A stretch of DNA of 64,000 nucleotides from Streptomyces sp. WAC05374 (GCF_004353505.1 NZ_SMNQ01000023.1:47675-111674); one strand, 5' to 3'; shown: positions 42,456 through 51,303, numbered from the stretch's first letter. Notes: generated by a model not told the origin, from the letters alone. Translations and numbers: made by a program.

Positions 42456-42896
42456 CTAATGGGGCGCGTACGGTACGCCGCACCGGCCGTCCCCGCACCC
42501 CCGGCCGCCGGGGGCGCGCCCCTCGCGCCACCGGGCGGCGGCGAGGACGGTGACGCGGGCGAACGGCATCCCGGCCGGGGTGGCCAGCCAGTGGGCCCTG
42601 GACCGGTGCGCGGCCAGAGCCCACAGGCACACGATGAAGGCGGCGGTGGAGCGGTAGACCTGTCCGCCGTCCCCGACCACCGTGATCTCCGCGAGCGTGG
42701 ACCGGTGGTCGAGCCCCGGGAACCGGCGCCGGGCCTCGGCCGAGGCGGCGGGCACCAGGTCCAGCGGGACGAGCTGCGCCTGCCGCGCCAGCCAGTGCCG
42801 CAGGTGGACGCAGAGCGGGCAGTGCGCGTCGTACAGCACGGTCAGCCGTCGCACGGGCGGGCTCGCCACCGGGGTGCCCGCCACCGGCACGCTCAC
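42456..42896 (-). CDS. DCC1-like thiol-disulfide oxidoreductase family protein (DUF393)
   Basis: 146 residues. It opens with the family signature LTVLYDAHCPLCVHLRHWL (D-x-x-C-x-x-C), thioredoxin-like; VPLDLVPAASAEARRRFPGLDH and STAAFIVCLWALAAHR follow. A Gly/Arg/Cys tail (GGRGCGDGRCG) adds two more Cys. GTG 42896 with a GAGG site was preferred; GTG 42911, overlapping the upstream stop, is possible. It is the middle gene of the TetR operon. Redox partner unknown. Confidence 0.85.
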   Translation of the reverse strand: MSVPVAGTPVASPPVRRLTVLYDAHCPLCVHLRHWLARQAQLVPLDLVPAASAEARRRFPGLDHRSTLAEITVVGDGGQVYRSTAAFIVCLWALAAHRSRAHWLATPAGMPFARVTVLAAARWREGRAPGGRGCGDGRCGVPYAPH

Positions 42897-42903
42897 CGTC
42901 GCC

Positions 42904-43317
42904 TCACACACCGGGCGCGGTGGCCGGAGCGGTCCAGCCCTGCGGCGGCACCGGCGGCGTCTGCTCCCGCTCCAGGGCGCCGCGCCGGCGGATCCTGTTG
43001 AGCACGTAGACGTTGCCGAGGTGCATCACGCCGAGGACGAGCAGGACGACGCCGAGCTTCACCGACAGCGCCTCGAACAGGTGCCGGGCGTCCGCGACGC
43101 TCTCGTCCTGGCTCAGGTAGAGGGCGACGAAGCCGAAGTTGACCAGGTAGAAGCCGACCACCAGCAGGTGGTTCACGGCCTCGGCGAGCTTCTCGTTCCC
43201 CCGCAGCACATCGGCGAGGAAGATCCGCCCGTTGCGGCTCAGCGTGCGGGCGACCCAGACGGTGAGCGCCACGCTGATCAGCAGGTAGATGACGTACGCG
43301 ATAACGGTGAGGTCCAT
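42904..43317 (-). CDS. Small integral membrane protein heading the TetR operon
   Basis: 137 residues, three to four hydrophobic helices (LTVIAYVIYLLISVALTVWVA; LAEAVNHLLVVGFYLVNFGFVALYL; LSVKLGVVLLVLGVMHLGNVYVL) and a Pro-rich cytoplasmic tail. His residues in VNHLLVVGFYLVNF and MHLGNVYVLN could be metal or haem ligands but no family is recognised. ATG 43317 sits after AAAGGAGGG, which overlaps one palindromic operator. It is likely repressed by the TetR protein encoded two genes on. Confidence 0.82.
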   Translation of the reverse strand: MDLTVIAYVIYLLISVALTVWVARTLSRNGRIFLADVLRGNEKLAEAVNHLLVVGFYLVNFGFVALYLSQDESVADARHLFEALSVKLGVVLLVLGVMHLGNVYVLNRIRRRGALEREQTPPVPPQGWTAPATAPGV

Positions 43318-43329
43318 CCCCCACCCTCC

Positions 43330-43388
43330 TTTGAACGCGTTCAAATGGTGATGTCCATGACTGTAGACCCGTCTTTGAACATGTTCAA
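43330..43388 (-). promoter_or_regulatory. Promoter with two TetR-type palindromic operators
   Basis: Reading the minus strand: -35 TTGAAC (43383-43388), 17-nt spacer, -10 TACAGT (43360-43365). Perfect palindromes TTTGAACGCGTTCAAA (43330-43345) and TTGAACATGTTCAA (43375-43388) share the core TTGAAC-N2-GTTCAA; their centres are 44 bp apart. One overlaps the -35 element, the other the ribosome site of the membrane protein gene. The sharing of the core and the TetR gene in the operon make these its operators. Confidence 0.8.
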
Positions 43389-43420
43389 CTCGCCCCGGGG
43401 GTGACCTGCCGCACGCATGA

Positions 43421-43454
43421 CGACGCCCGGCGGAGCGCGCTCCGCCGGGCGTCG
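43421..43454. terminator. Terminator after the ferredoxin gene (34-bp perfect palindrome)
   Basis: Perfect 34-bp palindrome, 17-bp arms at 43421-43437 and 43438-43454. It lies 10 nt past the ferredoxin stop and upstream of the TetR-operon promoter, so it insulates the two units. Confidence 0.85.
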
Positions 43455-43464
43455 GGTCCCACCG

Positions 43465-43656
43465 CTACGGGGCCACCTCGATGGCACCCACCGGGCAGGC
43501 GCGGGCGGCCTCCCGCACCAGCGGGCCGCCGGCGCCGTCCTCGCTCCCGCGCACGAGTGCGCCGAAGCCGTCGTCGTCCTGCGTGAAGACGCCCGGCGCG
43601 GTCAGGGCGCACTGCCCCGCGCCGATGCAGACGTCCCTGTCGATCGCGATGTCCAT
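43465..43656 (-). CDS. Ferredoxin ([3Fe-4S]-type) of the P450 system
   Basis: 63 residues. Ligand pattern DVCIGAGQCALTAPGVF (Cys-x5-Cys) and a final ACPVGAIEV Cys-Pro, which gives three Cys, the arrangement of Streptomyces [3Fe-4S] ferredoxins such as SoyB. It follows the P450 gene by 17 nt and is thus the likely electron donor to it. ATG 43656. No reductase gene is nearby. Confidence 0.93.
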   Translation of the reverse strand: MDIAIDRDVCIGAGQCALTAPGVFTQDDDGFGALVRGSEDGAGGPLVREAARACPVGAIEVAP

Positions 43657-43673
43657 GTGCCTCGTCCTCGTCC

Positions 43674-44864
43674 TCACCACTCGACGGGGAGCTCCAGCAT
43701 CCCCTGGATCGTGTCCCCCGGTTTGAAGGGGATGTCCCCGGCCGGCGCCGCCAGCCGCAGCCCCGGCAGGCGCGTGAAGAGCGTCCGCAGGGCGATCTCC
43801 ATCTCCGCCCGGGCCAGGTTCTGCCCCAGGCACTGGTGGATCCCGAAGCCGAACGCGACGTGGTGGCGGGCCGGCCGGTGCCAGTCCAGTCGGTCCGGCT
43901 CGGCGTAGGCGTCAGTGTCCCGGTTGATGACCGACGTGGAGAAGACGACACCCTCGTCCGCCCTGATCGTCACTCCCGCGATCGCGATGTCCTCCCTCGC
44001 CACGCGCAGCATCCCGTCCGCGATCGACAGGAACCGCAGCAACTCCTCCACGGCGACCGGCATCAGCTCCGGGCCGGCCTTCAGCTCCGCGAGCTGCTCC
44101 GGGTGCTGGAGCAGGGTGAACACCCCGAGCGAGATCATGTTCGCCGTGGTCTCGTGCCCCGCGACGAGCAGGATCGTGGCCAGCTCGACGAGCGACTGCT
44201 TGTCCAGGTGGCCCTGGGAGAGCTGCTGCGCGATCAGGTCGTCGAGGACGCCCTCCCCGGGTTTGTCGCGTTTCCGCTCAACCAGGTCGCCCAAGTAGCC
44301 CTCGAGCTGGTCGCGGGCGTCCTCCAGGTCCTCGACCCCCGGGCCCCGCAGCAGCCGGCGCGACTGGGACTCGAAGAACTCGTGGTCGGTGTACGGCACG
44401 CCCAGCAGGTCGCAGATGACGATGGACGGCACCGGAAGCGCGAACGCCGACACCAGCTCGGCCGGCGGCCCCTGCTCGGTCATCGCGTCGATCAGTTCGT
44501 CCACCGTCCGCTGGATGCGAGGCCGCAGGTCGGCCGTCCGCTTGAGCGTGAAGCTCGGGATGAGCATCCGCCGCTGGACGTTGTGCTCGGGGTCGTCCAT
44601 GCCCACCAGGGCGGCGCGCCGGCGGCTGCGTACGGCCGCGAAGCGTTCCGTCGGTATCGGGAACGCCTCATGGGTGGAGTCGGTGGACAGCCGCTGGTCG
44701 GACAGGAGCCGGCGCGCGGTGGCGTGCCCGGTGACGACCCACACCGAGCGGCCGTCGTAGAGGGTGACGCGGGACAGCGGCCGCTCTTCGCGCAGCGGCT
44801 GGTAGGCGGCGGGCGGGTGGTAGGGGCAGGTGCGGTCCTGGGGGAACGCGACGGCTTCCGTCAT
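43674..44864 (-). CDS. Cytochrome P450 (CYP105-like)
   Basis: 396 residues. Heme-binding FGFGIHQCLGQNLAR with the Cys at residue 345, I-helix LVAGHETTANM with acid-alcohol pair, ExxR in VEELLRFL, and the HRPARHHVAFGFG run-up. Start (MTEAVAFPQDRTCPYHPP) resembles CYP105 family members from Streptomyces that oxidise xenobiotics or natural products. ATG 44864 follows GCGAGG. No biosynthetic cluster around it, so a detoxification or broad-range role is likely. An upstream in-frame extension has no family support. Confidence 0.93.
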   Translation of the reverse strand: MTEAVAFPQDRTCPYHPPAAYQPLREERPLSRVTLYDGRSVWVVTGHATARRLLSDQRLSTDSTHEAFPIPTERFAAVRSRRRAALVGMDDPEHNVQRRMLIPSFTLKRTADLRPRIQRTVDELIDAMTEQGPPAELVSAFALPVPSIVICDLLGVPYTDHEFFESQSRRLLRGPGVEDLEDARDQLEGYLGDLVERKRDKPGEGVLDDLIAQQLSQGHLDKQSLVELATILLVAGHETTANMISLGVFTLLQHPEQLAELKAGPELMPVAVEELLRFLSIADGMLRVAREDIAIAGVTIRADEGVVFSTSVINRDTDAYAEPDRLDWHRPARHHVAFGFGIHQCLGQNLARAEMEIALRTLFTRLPGLRLAAPAGDIPFKPGDTIQGMLELPVEW

Positions 44865-44997
44865 GGTGGCCTCGCAAGCGACGAATCGGCGGCGGATCGG
44901 AGGATGATGCGGACTGCCGATCACCACTACATGCCCCAGGCATCCATCCGGTCTACGCGCAGACCGGCCAAACCACCGGTACGGGCGACCCACAAGG

Positions 44998-45035
44998 CCG
45001 AAGGGCCCGTCTCCATGAGGAAACGGGCCCTTCGG
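44998..45035 (-). terminator. Terminator of the sdh operon
   Basis: 13-bp perfect arms at 44998-45010 and 45023-45035, 12-nt loop, 18 nt beyond the sdhB stop. Confidence 0.8.
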
Positions 45036-45053
45036 GCGGGACGTCGCGAAGCG

Positions 45054-45812
45054 TCAGTAGCGGCGCGTGATCAGCGCACGCTTCACTTCCTGGATCGCCT
45101 TGGTGATCTCGATGCCACGCGGGCACGCCTCGGTGCAGTTGAACGTCGTGCGGCAGCGCCACACGCCGTCCTTGTCGTTGAGGATCTCCAGCCGCTGCTC
45201 GCCGGCCTCGTCGCGCGAGTCGAAGATGAAGCGGTGGGCGTTGACGATCGCGGCCGGACCGAAGTACTGGCCGTCGTTCCAGAACACCGGGCAGGACGAC
45301 GTGCACGCCGCGCACAGGATGCACTTGGTGGTGTCGTCGAACCGCTCGCGGTCCTCGGCGGACTGGATGCGCTCACGCGTCGGCTCGTTGCCCTTGGTGA
45401 CGAGGAAGGGCATCACGTCGCGGTACGCCTGGAAGAACGGCTCCATGTCCACGACCAGGTCCTTGAGGACCGTCAGGCCCTTGATGGCCTCGATCGTGAT
45501 GGGCTTCTCCGGGTTGATGTCCTTGATCAGCGTCTTGCAGGCGAGCCTGTTCTTGCCGTTGATCCGCATCGCGTCGGAGCCGCAGATGCCGTGCGCGCAG
45601 GAGCGCCGGAAGGTCAGCGAGCCGTCGACGTCCCACTTGATCTTGTGGAGACCGTCGAGCACGCGCTCCTTCGGGTCGATCTCGATCTGGAAGTCCTGCC
45701 ACTGCGCCTCGTCGGAGACCTCCGGGTTGAACCGGCGGATCCGGAAGGTGACCGTGATGTACGGGGAGGCGGCGGAGTCCTTCTCCGTCTTGTCCAGTAC
45801 GGGGGTAGCCAT
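45054..45812 (-). CDS. sdhB: Succinate dehydrogenase iron-sulfur subunit
   Basis: 252 residues. It carries electrons from the flavin to quinone in complex II. The [2Fe-2S] region is SLTFRRSCAHGICGSDAMRING, then CKTLI; the [4Fe-4S] and [3Fe-4S] ligands lie in TTKCILCAACTSSCPVFW and FNCTEACPRGIEITKAI. Normal length. The ATG overlaps the sdhA stop by 1 nt (TGATG). Last gene of sdhCDAB, transcribed leftward, terminated by a strong hairpin. Confidence 0.97.
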   Translation of the reverse strand: MATPVLDKTEKDSAASPYITVTFRIRRFNPEVSDEAQWQDFQIEIDPKERVLDGLHKIKWDVDGSLTFRRSCAHGICGSDAMRINGKNRLACKTLIKDINPEKPITIEAIKGLTVLKDLVVDMEPFFQAYRDVMPFLVTKGNEPTRERIQSAEDRERFDDTTKCILCAACTSSCPVFWNDGQYFGPAAIVNAHRFIFDSRDEAGEQRLEILNDKDGVWRCRTTFNCTEACPRGIEITKAIQEVKRALITRRY

Positions 45813-47566
45813 CAGTACTTACGCTCCATCGGCTGGTAGCGGGTCTGGACGACGGGCTTGTAGTCGAGACGCACGGTCTCGGAGCCGTCGGCGCCGACCT
45901 CGCGGTACGCCATGGTGTGGCGCATGAAGTTGACGTCGTCGCGGTTCGGGTAGTCCTCGCGGTAGTGACCGCCGCGCGACTCCTTGCGGGCCAGCGCCGA
46001 GACGGCCATGACCTCGGCCAGGTCGAGCAGGTTGCCCAGCTCGATGGCCTCCAGCAGGTCCGTGTTGAACCGCTTGCCCTTGTCCTGGATGGCCACGTTC
46101 TTGTACCGCTCGCGCAGCTCGGTGATCTTCTCGACCGCCGTCTTGATCGTCTGCTCGGTGCGGAACACCATGACGTTGGCGTCCATGGTCTCCTGCAGCT
46201 CCTTGCGCAGCACCGAGACCCGCTCGCTGCCGGTGGAGTTGCGGAGCCGCTCGACCTGCTCCCGCACGAAGGAGGCCGGGTCCTCCGGCAGCTCGACGTA
46301 GTCGGCCTTGGCGGAGTACTCGGCGGCGGCGATACCGGCGCGCTTGCCGAAGACGTTGATGTCCAGCAGCGAGTTGGTGCCCAGGCGGTTGGCGCCGTGC
46401 ACCGACACGCAGGCGACCTCACCGGCGGCGTACAGGCCCGGCACGACGGTGGTGTTGTCGCTGAGGACCTCACCCTGGACGTTGGTCGGGATGCCGCCCA
46501 TGGCGTAGTGCGCGGTCGGCTGGATCGGGATCGGGTCCGTGTAGGGCTCGATGCCGAGGTACGTCCGCGCGAACTCGGTGATGTCCGGGAGCTTGGCGTC
46601 GAGCTGCTCCGGCGGCAGGTGCGTCAGGTCCAGGTACACGTGGTCGCCCTCGGGGCCGCAGCCGCGGCCCTCGCGGATCTCCGTGTAGATGGAGCGGGAG
46701 ACGACGTCACGGGACGCGAGGTCCTTCATGACCGGCGCGTACTTCTCCATGAAGCGCTCGCCGTCCTTGTTGCGGAGGATGCCGCCCTCACCGCGGGCGC
46801 CCTCCGTCAGCAGGATGCCCATGCGCCAGATGCCCGTCGGGTGGAACTGGAAGAACTCCATGTCCTCCAGCGGCAGGCCGCGGCGGTAGCAGGCCGCCTG
46901 GCCGTCACCCGTGAGGGTGTGCGCGTTGGAGGTCACCTTGAAGAACTTGCCGGTGCCACCGGACGCGTAGATCACGGCCTTCGCCTGGAAGACGTGGATC
47001 TCACCGGTGGCCAGCTCGTACGCGACGACGCCGGCGGACTTCTTGACGCCGTCGACCTCGGTGATGAGCTGGTCGAGGACGTAGAACTCGTTGAAGAACT
47101 CCACGCCCTCCTTGACGCAGTTCTGGTACAGCGTCTGGAGGATCATGTGGCCGGTGCGGTCCGCGGCGTAGCAGGACCGGCGCACCGGCGCCTCGCCGTG
47201 GTTGCGGGAGTGACCGCCGAAGCGGCGCTGGTCGATGGTGCCGTCCGGAGTCCGGTTGAACGGCAGGCCCATCTTCTCCAGGTCGAGGACGGCGTCGATG
47301 GCCTCCTTCGCCAGGATCTCGGCGGCGTCCTGGTCGACCAGGTAGTCACCGCCCTTGACCGTGTCGAAGGTGTGCCACTCCCAGTTGTCCTCCTCCACGT
47401 TCGCCAGCGCGGCGGCCATGCCGCCCTGCGCGGCGCCCGTGTGGGACCGGGTCGGGTAGAGCTTCGTCAGCACGGCGGTACGGCTGCGCTTCGTCGCCTC
47501 GATGGCGGCGCGCATGCCCGCGCCACCGGCGCCGACGATGACGGTGTCGTACTTGTGGATCTTCAT
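45812..47566 (-). CDS. sdhA: Succinate dehydrogenase flavoprotein subunit
   Basis: 584 residues. FAD-binding N-terminus IHKYDTVIVGAGGAGMRAAIEA, the FAD-linking His region RSHTGAAQGGMAAAL (the covalent-FAD motif S-H-T-x-A-A-Q-G-G), and the catalytic Arg/His region PTAHYAMGGIPTNVQGEVL and HGANRLGTNSLLD. It oxidises succinate to fumarate in the TCA cycle at the membrane. Normal length; the ATG sits 22 nt after the sdhD stop. Third gene of the operon. Confidence 0.97.
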   Translation of the reverse strand: MKIHKYDTVIVGAGGAGMRAAIEATKRSRTAVLTKLYPTRSHTGAAQGGMAAALANVEEDNWEWHTFDTVKGGDYLVDQDAAEILAKEAIDAVLDLEKMGLPFNRTPDGTIDQRRFGGHSRNHGEAPVRRSCYAADRTGHMILQTLYQNCVKEGVEFFNEFYVLDQLITEVDGVKKSAGVVAYELATGEIHVFQAKAVIYASGGTGKFFKVTSNAHTLTGDGQAACYRRGLPLEDMEFFQFHPTGIWRMGILLTEGARGEGGILRNKDGERFMEKYAPVMKDLASRDVVSRSIYTEIREGRGCGPEGDHVYLDLTHLPPEQLDAKLPDITEFARTYLGIEPYTDPIPIQPTAHYAMGGIPTNVQGEVLSDNTTVVPGLYAAGEVACVSVHGANRLGTNSLLDINVFGKRAGIAAAEYSAKADYVELPEDPASFVREQVERLRNSTGSERVSVLRKELQETMDANVMVFRTEQTIKTAVEKITELRERYKNVAIQDKGKRFNTDLLEAIELGNLLDLAEVMAVSALARKESRGGHYREDYPNRDDVNFMRHTMAYREVGADGSETVRLDYKPVVQTRYQPMERKY

Positions 47567-47588
47567 GCGGATTTCCTCAGCCCCGTGC

Positions 47589-48068
47589 CTAGCGGATGTT
47601 CGGGTCGAAGGTGAAGATCACCAGCGTGCCCAGAAGGATGGTGAACACCGTGGCGGTGTACAGCAGGCCCTTGAGCCACAGGCGCGTGTTCGGACGCTCG
47701 GCGTAGTCGTTGATGACGGTACGCAGGCCGTTGGCGCCGTGCAGCATCGCCAGCCACAGCATCAGCAGGTCCCAGACCTGCCAGAACGGGGACGCCCAGC
47801 GGCCCGCCACGAAGGCGAAGCCGATCTTGGAGACGCCGCCGTCCAGCACGAGCTGGATCAGCAGGTGGCCGATGACGAGGACGACCAGCACGATGCCGGA
47901 CAGGCGCATGAAGAGCCACGCGGCCATCTCGAAGTTGCCGCGGGTCGACTTCGGGGTCTTCTTCGTCCGGGCCCGGGGCGGCTCGATGAGCGGCGCCGGG
48001 TTGTCCACGTCGTACAGGCTCTCGCCCTCGACGGGACCGACAGCGGACTTGGTGAGGTCAGTGGACAT
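47589..48068 (-). CDS. sdhD: Succinate dehydrogenase hydrophobic membrane anchor subunit
   Basis: 159 residues. A ~45-residue hydrophilic start, then three helices (FEMAAWLFMRLSGIVLVVLVIGHLLIQLVL; WDLLMLWLAMLHGANGLRTVINDYA; LKGLLYTATVFTILLGTLVIFTF). The GHLLIQ His and HGANGLRTVINDY stretch are the haem/quinone ligands seen in actinobacterial anchors. ATG 48068 is preferred over an in-frame ATG at 48092 that overlaps the sdhC stop. Confidence 0.93.
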   Translation of the reverse strand: MSTDLTKSAVGPVEGESLYDVDNPAPLIEPPRARTKKTPKSTRGNFEMAAWLFMRLSGIVLVVLVIGHLLIQLVLDGGVSKIGFAFVAGRWASPFWQVWDLLMLWLAMLHGANGLRTVINDYAERPNTRLWLKGLLYTATVFTILLGTLVIFTFDPNIR

Positions 48069-48076
48069 GTCTGGCG

Positions 48077-48457
48077 TCAGCTCCCGAACCATTCACGTGC
48101 GGCGTGGCCCAGGACGGGGTAGATCGCCCCGACCATCAGCACGAACCAGATGGCCATCACGGTCCAGAGCATCTGCTTCTGGTAGCGCGGGCCCTTGGAC
48201 CAGAAGTCCACGGCGATCACGCGGAGACCGTTGAGCGCGTGGAAGAGGATGGCGGCCACGAGGCCGTACTCCAGCAGCGCGACGATCGGCGTCTTGTAGG
48301 TGGCGACCACCTCGTCGTAGGCCTCCGGGGAGACGCGGACGAGAGCGGTGTCCAGCACGTGTACGAACAGGAAGAAGAAGATGAGGACGCCGGTGACTCG
48401 ATGAGCCACCCACGACCACATGCCTTCCCGGCCGCGGTACAGCGTTCCAGCCGGCAC
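48077..48457 (-). CDS. sdhC: Succinate dehydrogenase cytochrome b556 subunit
   Basis: 126 residues, three helices (VAHRVTGVLIFFFLFVHVLDTALV; IVALLEYGLVAAILFHALNGLRVIAVDF; LWTVMAIWFVLMVGAIYPVL). The REGMWSWVAHRVTGV start and FHALNGLR motif, with the haem-binding His, define the SdhC family. GTG 48457 behind GGAGGG begins the operon. With sdhD it anchors SdhAB to the membrane. Confidence 0.93.
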   Translation of the reverse strand: MPAGTLYRGREGMWSWVAHRVTGVLIFFFLFVHVLDTALVRVSPEAYDEVVATYKTPIVALLEYGLVAAILFHALNGLRVIAVDFWSKGPRYQKQMLWTVMAIWFVLMVGAIYPVLGHAAREWFGS

Positions 48458-48603
48458 GGAAAAACCCTCCGGGAGCGGGATTGGGGCCGGCCGGCTTCTC
48501 TGTCGGTCTGGCCCGGCCGGGTACGGTCCACCGGCCCCGGTCATCGTAGCGACGAGTTGTCGGTTCGCTCGCTCGGGGTCCGCCAGTGTGATCAAACAGG
48601 CAA

Positions 48604-49389
48604 TCAAACGAGCACGGACGGGCTATTGGGGTGCCCAGGACCGGTGACAAGACGGGACAATCTTGAGCGAGCCAGGCGGCGCAGCTCGTCCGCGGCGATC
48701 GCCCGCTCGGTCTCCGCCGGGTGGCTCATCCGCGTGTGGATGGCCGACAGCGCCTGATTGAGCCGCTCCTCCGGACGGTGCCCGTCCAGGCAGATCACGA
48801 ACGCGTGACGGAAGCGGCTCTCGTACTCGGCGTGTGCCGCCCGCCAGGCCGTGCGCGCGGCCGCGGGGGTGCCCGGGGGCAGGCAGGCCGAGGTCTCGTC
48901 GGCCAGCGCCTCGTCGAGGTCGGCACCGGACAGGTCGTAGCTGGCCTCGTCGGCGGCGGCGAGCAGGGCGTCCAGCGTGGGGTACGGGCGGTGGGCGGCG
49001 AGCCGCTGCGCCCAGCGGCGGCTGCCGCAGCAGGCGAGCAGGGCGGCCTCGGCGTCGTGGGCCGTGGCGGCGTTGAGGCGGATCAGCCCCTCGGCGGCGT
49101 GGGGGCCGTGACTCTGGGCAGGTATGGGCCCCGTGCGGGCTTCGGCGCGCCGTTGGCCCGGGGCTCCCGCCTCGGGCGTGGCGCCCTGACGGCGGAGGGA
49201 TCCGGGTGCGGTCTCGGGCGTGGCGCGGCGGGCGGGTCCAGGTGCGGTCTCGGGCGTGGCGCGGCGCGCCGGGCCGGGAGCGCGGGCCGTCTCCGGCGGG
49301 GCGTGGCGGGGGCGCGCGGTGGGCGTTCCGGCCCTGGCCGGGAGCCTGGGCGGTCGCTTCGGGGCGCCTGCGGTGGAGTCGCCGGCCAT
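48604..49389 (-). CDS. OHCU-decarboxylase-family protein lacking the HP-R-I-G motif
   Basis: 261 residues. After a ~100-residue disordered Pro/Arg/Ala/Thr tail with direct repeats (PGPARRATPETA twice), a helical domain resembles 2-oxo-4-hydroxy-4-carboxy-5-ureidoimidazoline decarboxylase: LLACCGSRRWAQRLAAHRPYPTLDALLAAADEASYDL and AHAEYESRFRHAFVICLDGHRPEE. Canonical enzymes have the catalytic His in a HPRIG motif between these; here the corresponding spot reads ALADETSACLPPG. ATG 49389 has a GAGGAG site. No other ureide gene is near, so the activity is in doubt. Confidence 0.72.
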   Translation of the reverse strand: MAGDSTAGAPKRPPRLPARAGTPTARPRHAPPETARAPGPARRATPETAPGPARRATPETAPGSLRRQGATPEAGAPGQRRAEARTGPIPAQSHGPHAAEGLIRLNAATAHDAEAALLACCGSRRWAQRLAAHRPYPTLDALLAAADEASYDLSGADLDEALADETSACLPPGTPAAARTAWRAAHAEYESRFRHAFVICLDGHRPEERLNQALSAIHTRMSHPAETERAIAADELRRLARSRLSRLVTGPGHPNSPSVLV

Positions 49390-49551
49390 CGTGGGCTCCT
49401 CGAAAAGGACGCGGGAAGTGTGGGGAGGATGTGAGGGAAGGGGCACAACATTACCCAGGGTGAGCGAGGGCTGTACGGGAGATGCGCGAATTTCACCCGG
49501 AAGGGAGAGTTTCCGTACAGCCATGGACAGCCCATGGACGGAGGTAAGCGT

Positions 49552-51180
49552 GTGAACCGGCATTCCCCAGGAGGTCTCGTCGCGGCCGTGGTGCTCTCCC
49601 TCACGGCCGCGGGGTGCGGCAACGGCGGAGACGGCGGCGACCGGGGCACCTCGGCGCCCGGCACGGCGACGACGCCCCCGGCGGCCACGCCGGAGGCCAC
49701 GACGGCCGAGACGTCACCCTCGCCATCACCCACACGGACGTATCCGCTCTCCACCGCGCCCCGCACCATCCCCTCCGTGCGCGAGCACGAACCCGCCCGG
49801 GGCCCTGGCTGGCGGCCGGGCGGCGGCAGCGCGGTCGTCATCGCCAAGGGCAGCGCCGCCCTCGCCGACGAGGCCCGCCTCCTCGCGGACGAGCTGAAGG
49901 CCGCCTACCGGGGCGAGGCCGCCCCCCGCCCGGGCGACATCGAGCTGGCCCTGAACACCGGGCAGGCCGGCGGCCCCGAGTCGTACACCCTCACCACCCG
50001 GGACGGGCGGGTACGGATATCCGGACCGGACCAGGCGGGCGTCTTCTACGGCACCCGGACCGTCAAGCAGGCCCTCCGCTCGGGCGGCGCCGTCCCCGAG
50101 GGCGTCATCCGCGACCGGCCCGCCAAGCCGCAGCGCGGCCTGATGGTCGACATCGCCCGCAAGCCCTACACGGTGGGCTGGATCGAGAACCGCGTCCGCG
50201 ACCTGGCCGACCTCAAGCTCAACCAGCTCCACCTGCACTTCGCGGACGACCAGGCCATCCGCATCGCGTCCGACACGCACCCCGAGGTCGTCGCGGCCCA
50301 GCACCTCAGCAAGGCCGAGATGCGGCGGATCATCGCCCTGGCGCAGCGCCTGCACGTCACGGTCGTGCCCGAGTTCGACTCCCCGGGCCACCTCGGCGCG
50401 GTCCTGCGCGCCCACCCCCAGCTCCAGCTCCGCAACGTCCAGGGCACGCCCCGGCGGGGCGCCATCGACATCTCGAAGCCCGCGTCGGCGCGGATCGTCG
50501 ACGACCTGCTGCGCGAGTACGCGGCGCTGTTCCCCGGCCCGTGGTTCCACGTCGGCGCCGACGAGTACCAGGCCCTGACCGTCCGCGACCCGGCCGCGTC
50601 CTTCCCGCAGCTCGCGAGGGCGGCCCGGCAGAAGTACGGCCCGCAGGCCGGGGTGGAGGACCTGGCGACCGGGTGGCTGAACGACCGCGCGGCGGTCGTG
50701 AACGCCGCCAGGAAGAAGGCCAAGGCGTGGAACGACGGCTTCTTCCGCGGGGGCGTGGTGAGCGCCCGCAAGGACATCGAGGTCGAGTACTGGACCGGCA
50801 AGGAGATCGGCGCCCGGCCACCGGTGGAGTACCTGCGGGAGGGCCGCCGGGTGGTGAACCTCAACGACGAGTACCTCTACTACGTGCTCGGTGAGCCGAA
50901 CCAGTTCACGTACCCCACCGGCCGCCGCATCTACCAGGAGTGGACGCCGCAGGTGCTGCGCGGCTCGACGCCCGTGCCGGCGCGGTACGCGGGCCAGATC
51001 CTCGGTGGCCGCTTCGCCGTCTGGGGCGACCTGCCGAACGCCCAGACCGCCGACCAGGTGGCGCGGGGCATCCGGATGCCGCTGCGGGCGACGTCCCAGA
51101 AGCTGTGGGACCCGGCCAGGCCCCCGCTGACCTGGGAGGACTTCCGGGCGCTGGCCGACCGGCTGGGCGGCGGCACCTGA
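49552..51180 (+). CDS. GH20 beta-N-acetylhexosaminidase lipoprotein
   Basis: 542 residues. Signal peptide with lipobox (VVLSLTAAGCG), a Thr/Pro/Ser-rich linker, a GH20b-type N-domain, then the catalytic domain: RGLMVDIARKPYTVGWIENRVRDLADLKLNQLHLHFADD and the catalytic Asp-Glu pair D337-E338 in FHVGADEYQ. It cleaves terminal GlcNAc or GalNAc from chitin oligomers or cell-wall fragments outside the membrane. GTG 49552 follows GGAGGTAAG. It is divergent from the OHCU-like gene. Confidence 0.9.
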   Translation: MNRHSPGGLVAAVVLSLTAAGCGNGGDGGDRGTSAPGTATTPPAATPEATTAETSPSPSPTRTYPLSTAPRTIPSVREHEPARGPGWRPGGGSAVVIAKGSAALADEARLLADELKAAYRGEAAPRPGDIELALNTGQAGGPESYTLTTRDGRVRISGPDQAGVFYGTRTVKQALRSGGAVPEGVIRDRPAKPQRGLMVDIARKPYTVGWIENRVRDLADLKLNQLHLHFADDQAIRIASDTHPEVVAAQHLSKAEMRRIIALAQRLHVTVVPEFDSPGHLGAVLRAHPQLQLRNVQGTPRRGAIDISKPASARIVDDLLREYAALFPGPWFHVGADEYQALTVRDPAASFPQLARAARQKYGPQAGVEDLATGWLNDRAAVVNAARKKAKAWNDGFFRGGVVSARKDIEVEYWTGKEIGARPPVEYLREGRRVVNLNDEYLYYVLGEPNQFTYPTGRRIYQEWTPQVLRGSTPVPARYAGQILGGRFAVWGDLPNAQTADQVARGIRMPLRATSQKLWDPARPPLTWEDFRALADRLGGGT

Positions 51181-51303
51181 GGCACGGCACGCCTCCCGGG
51201 CCGGCCGTCGTCGCTGAACCCATGGTTTCCCGCCACGCGCGGTGACGAAAACCGGCCATGCGGCGCAGTACAGGGAGTACCGCGTCCGCGACGGGAGACG
51301 TCC

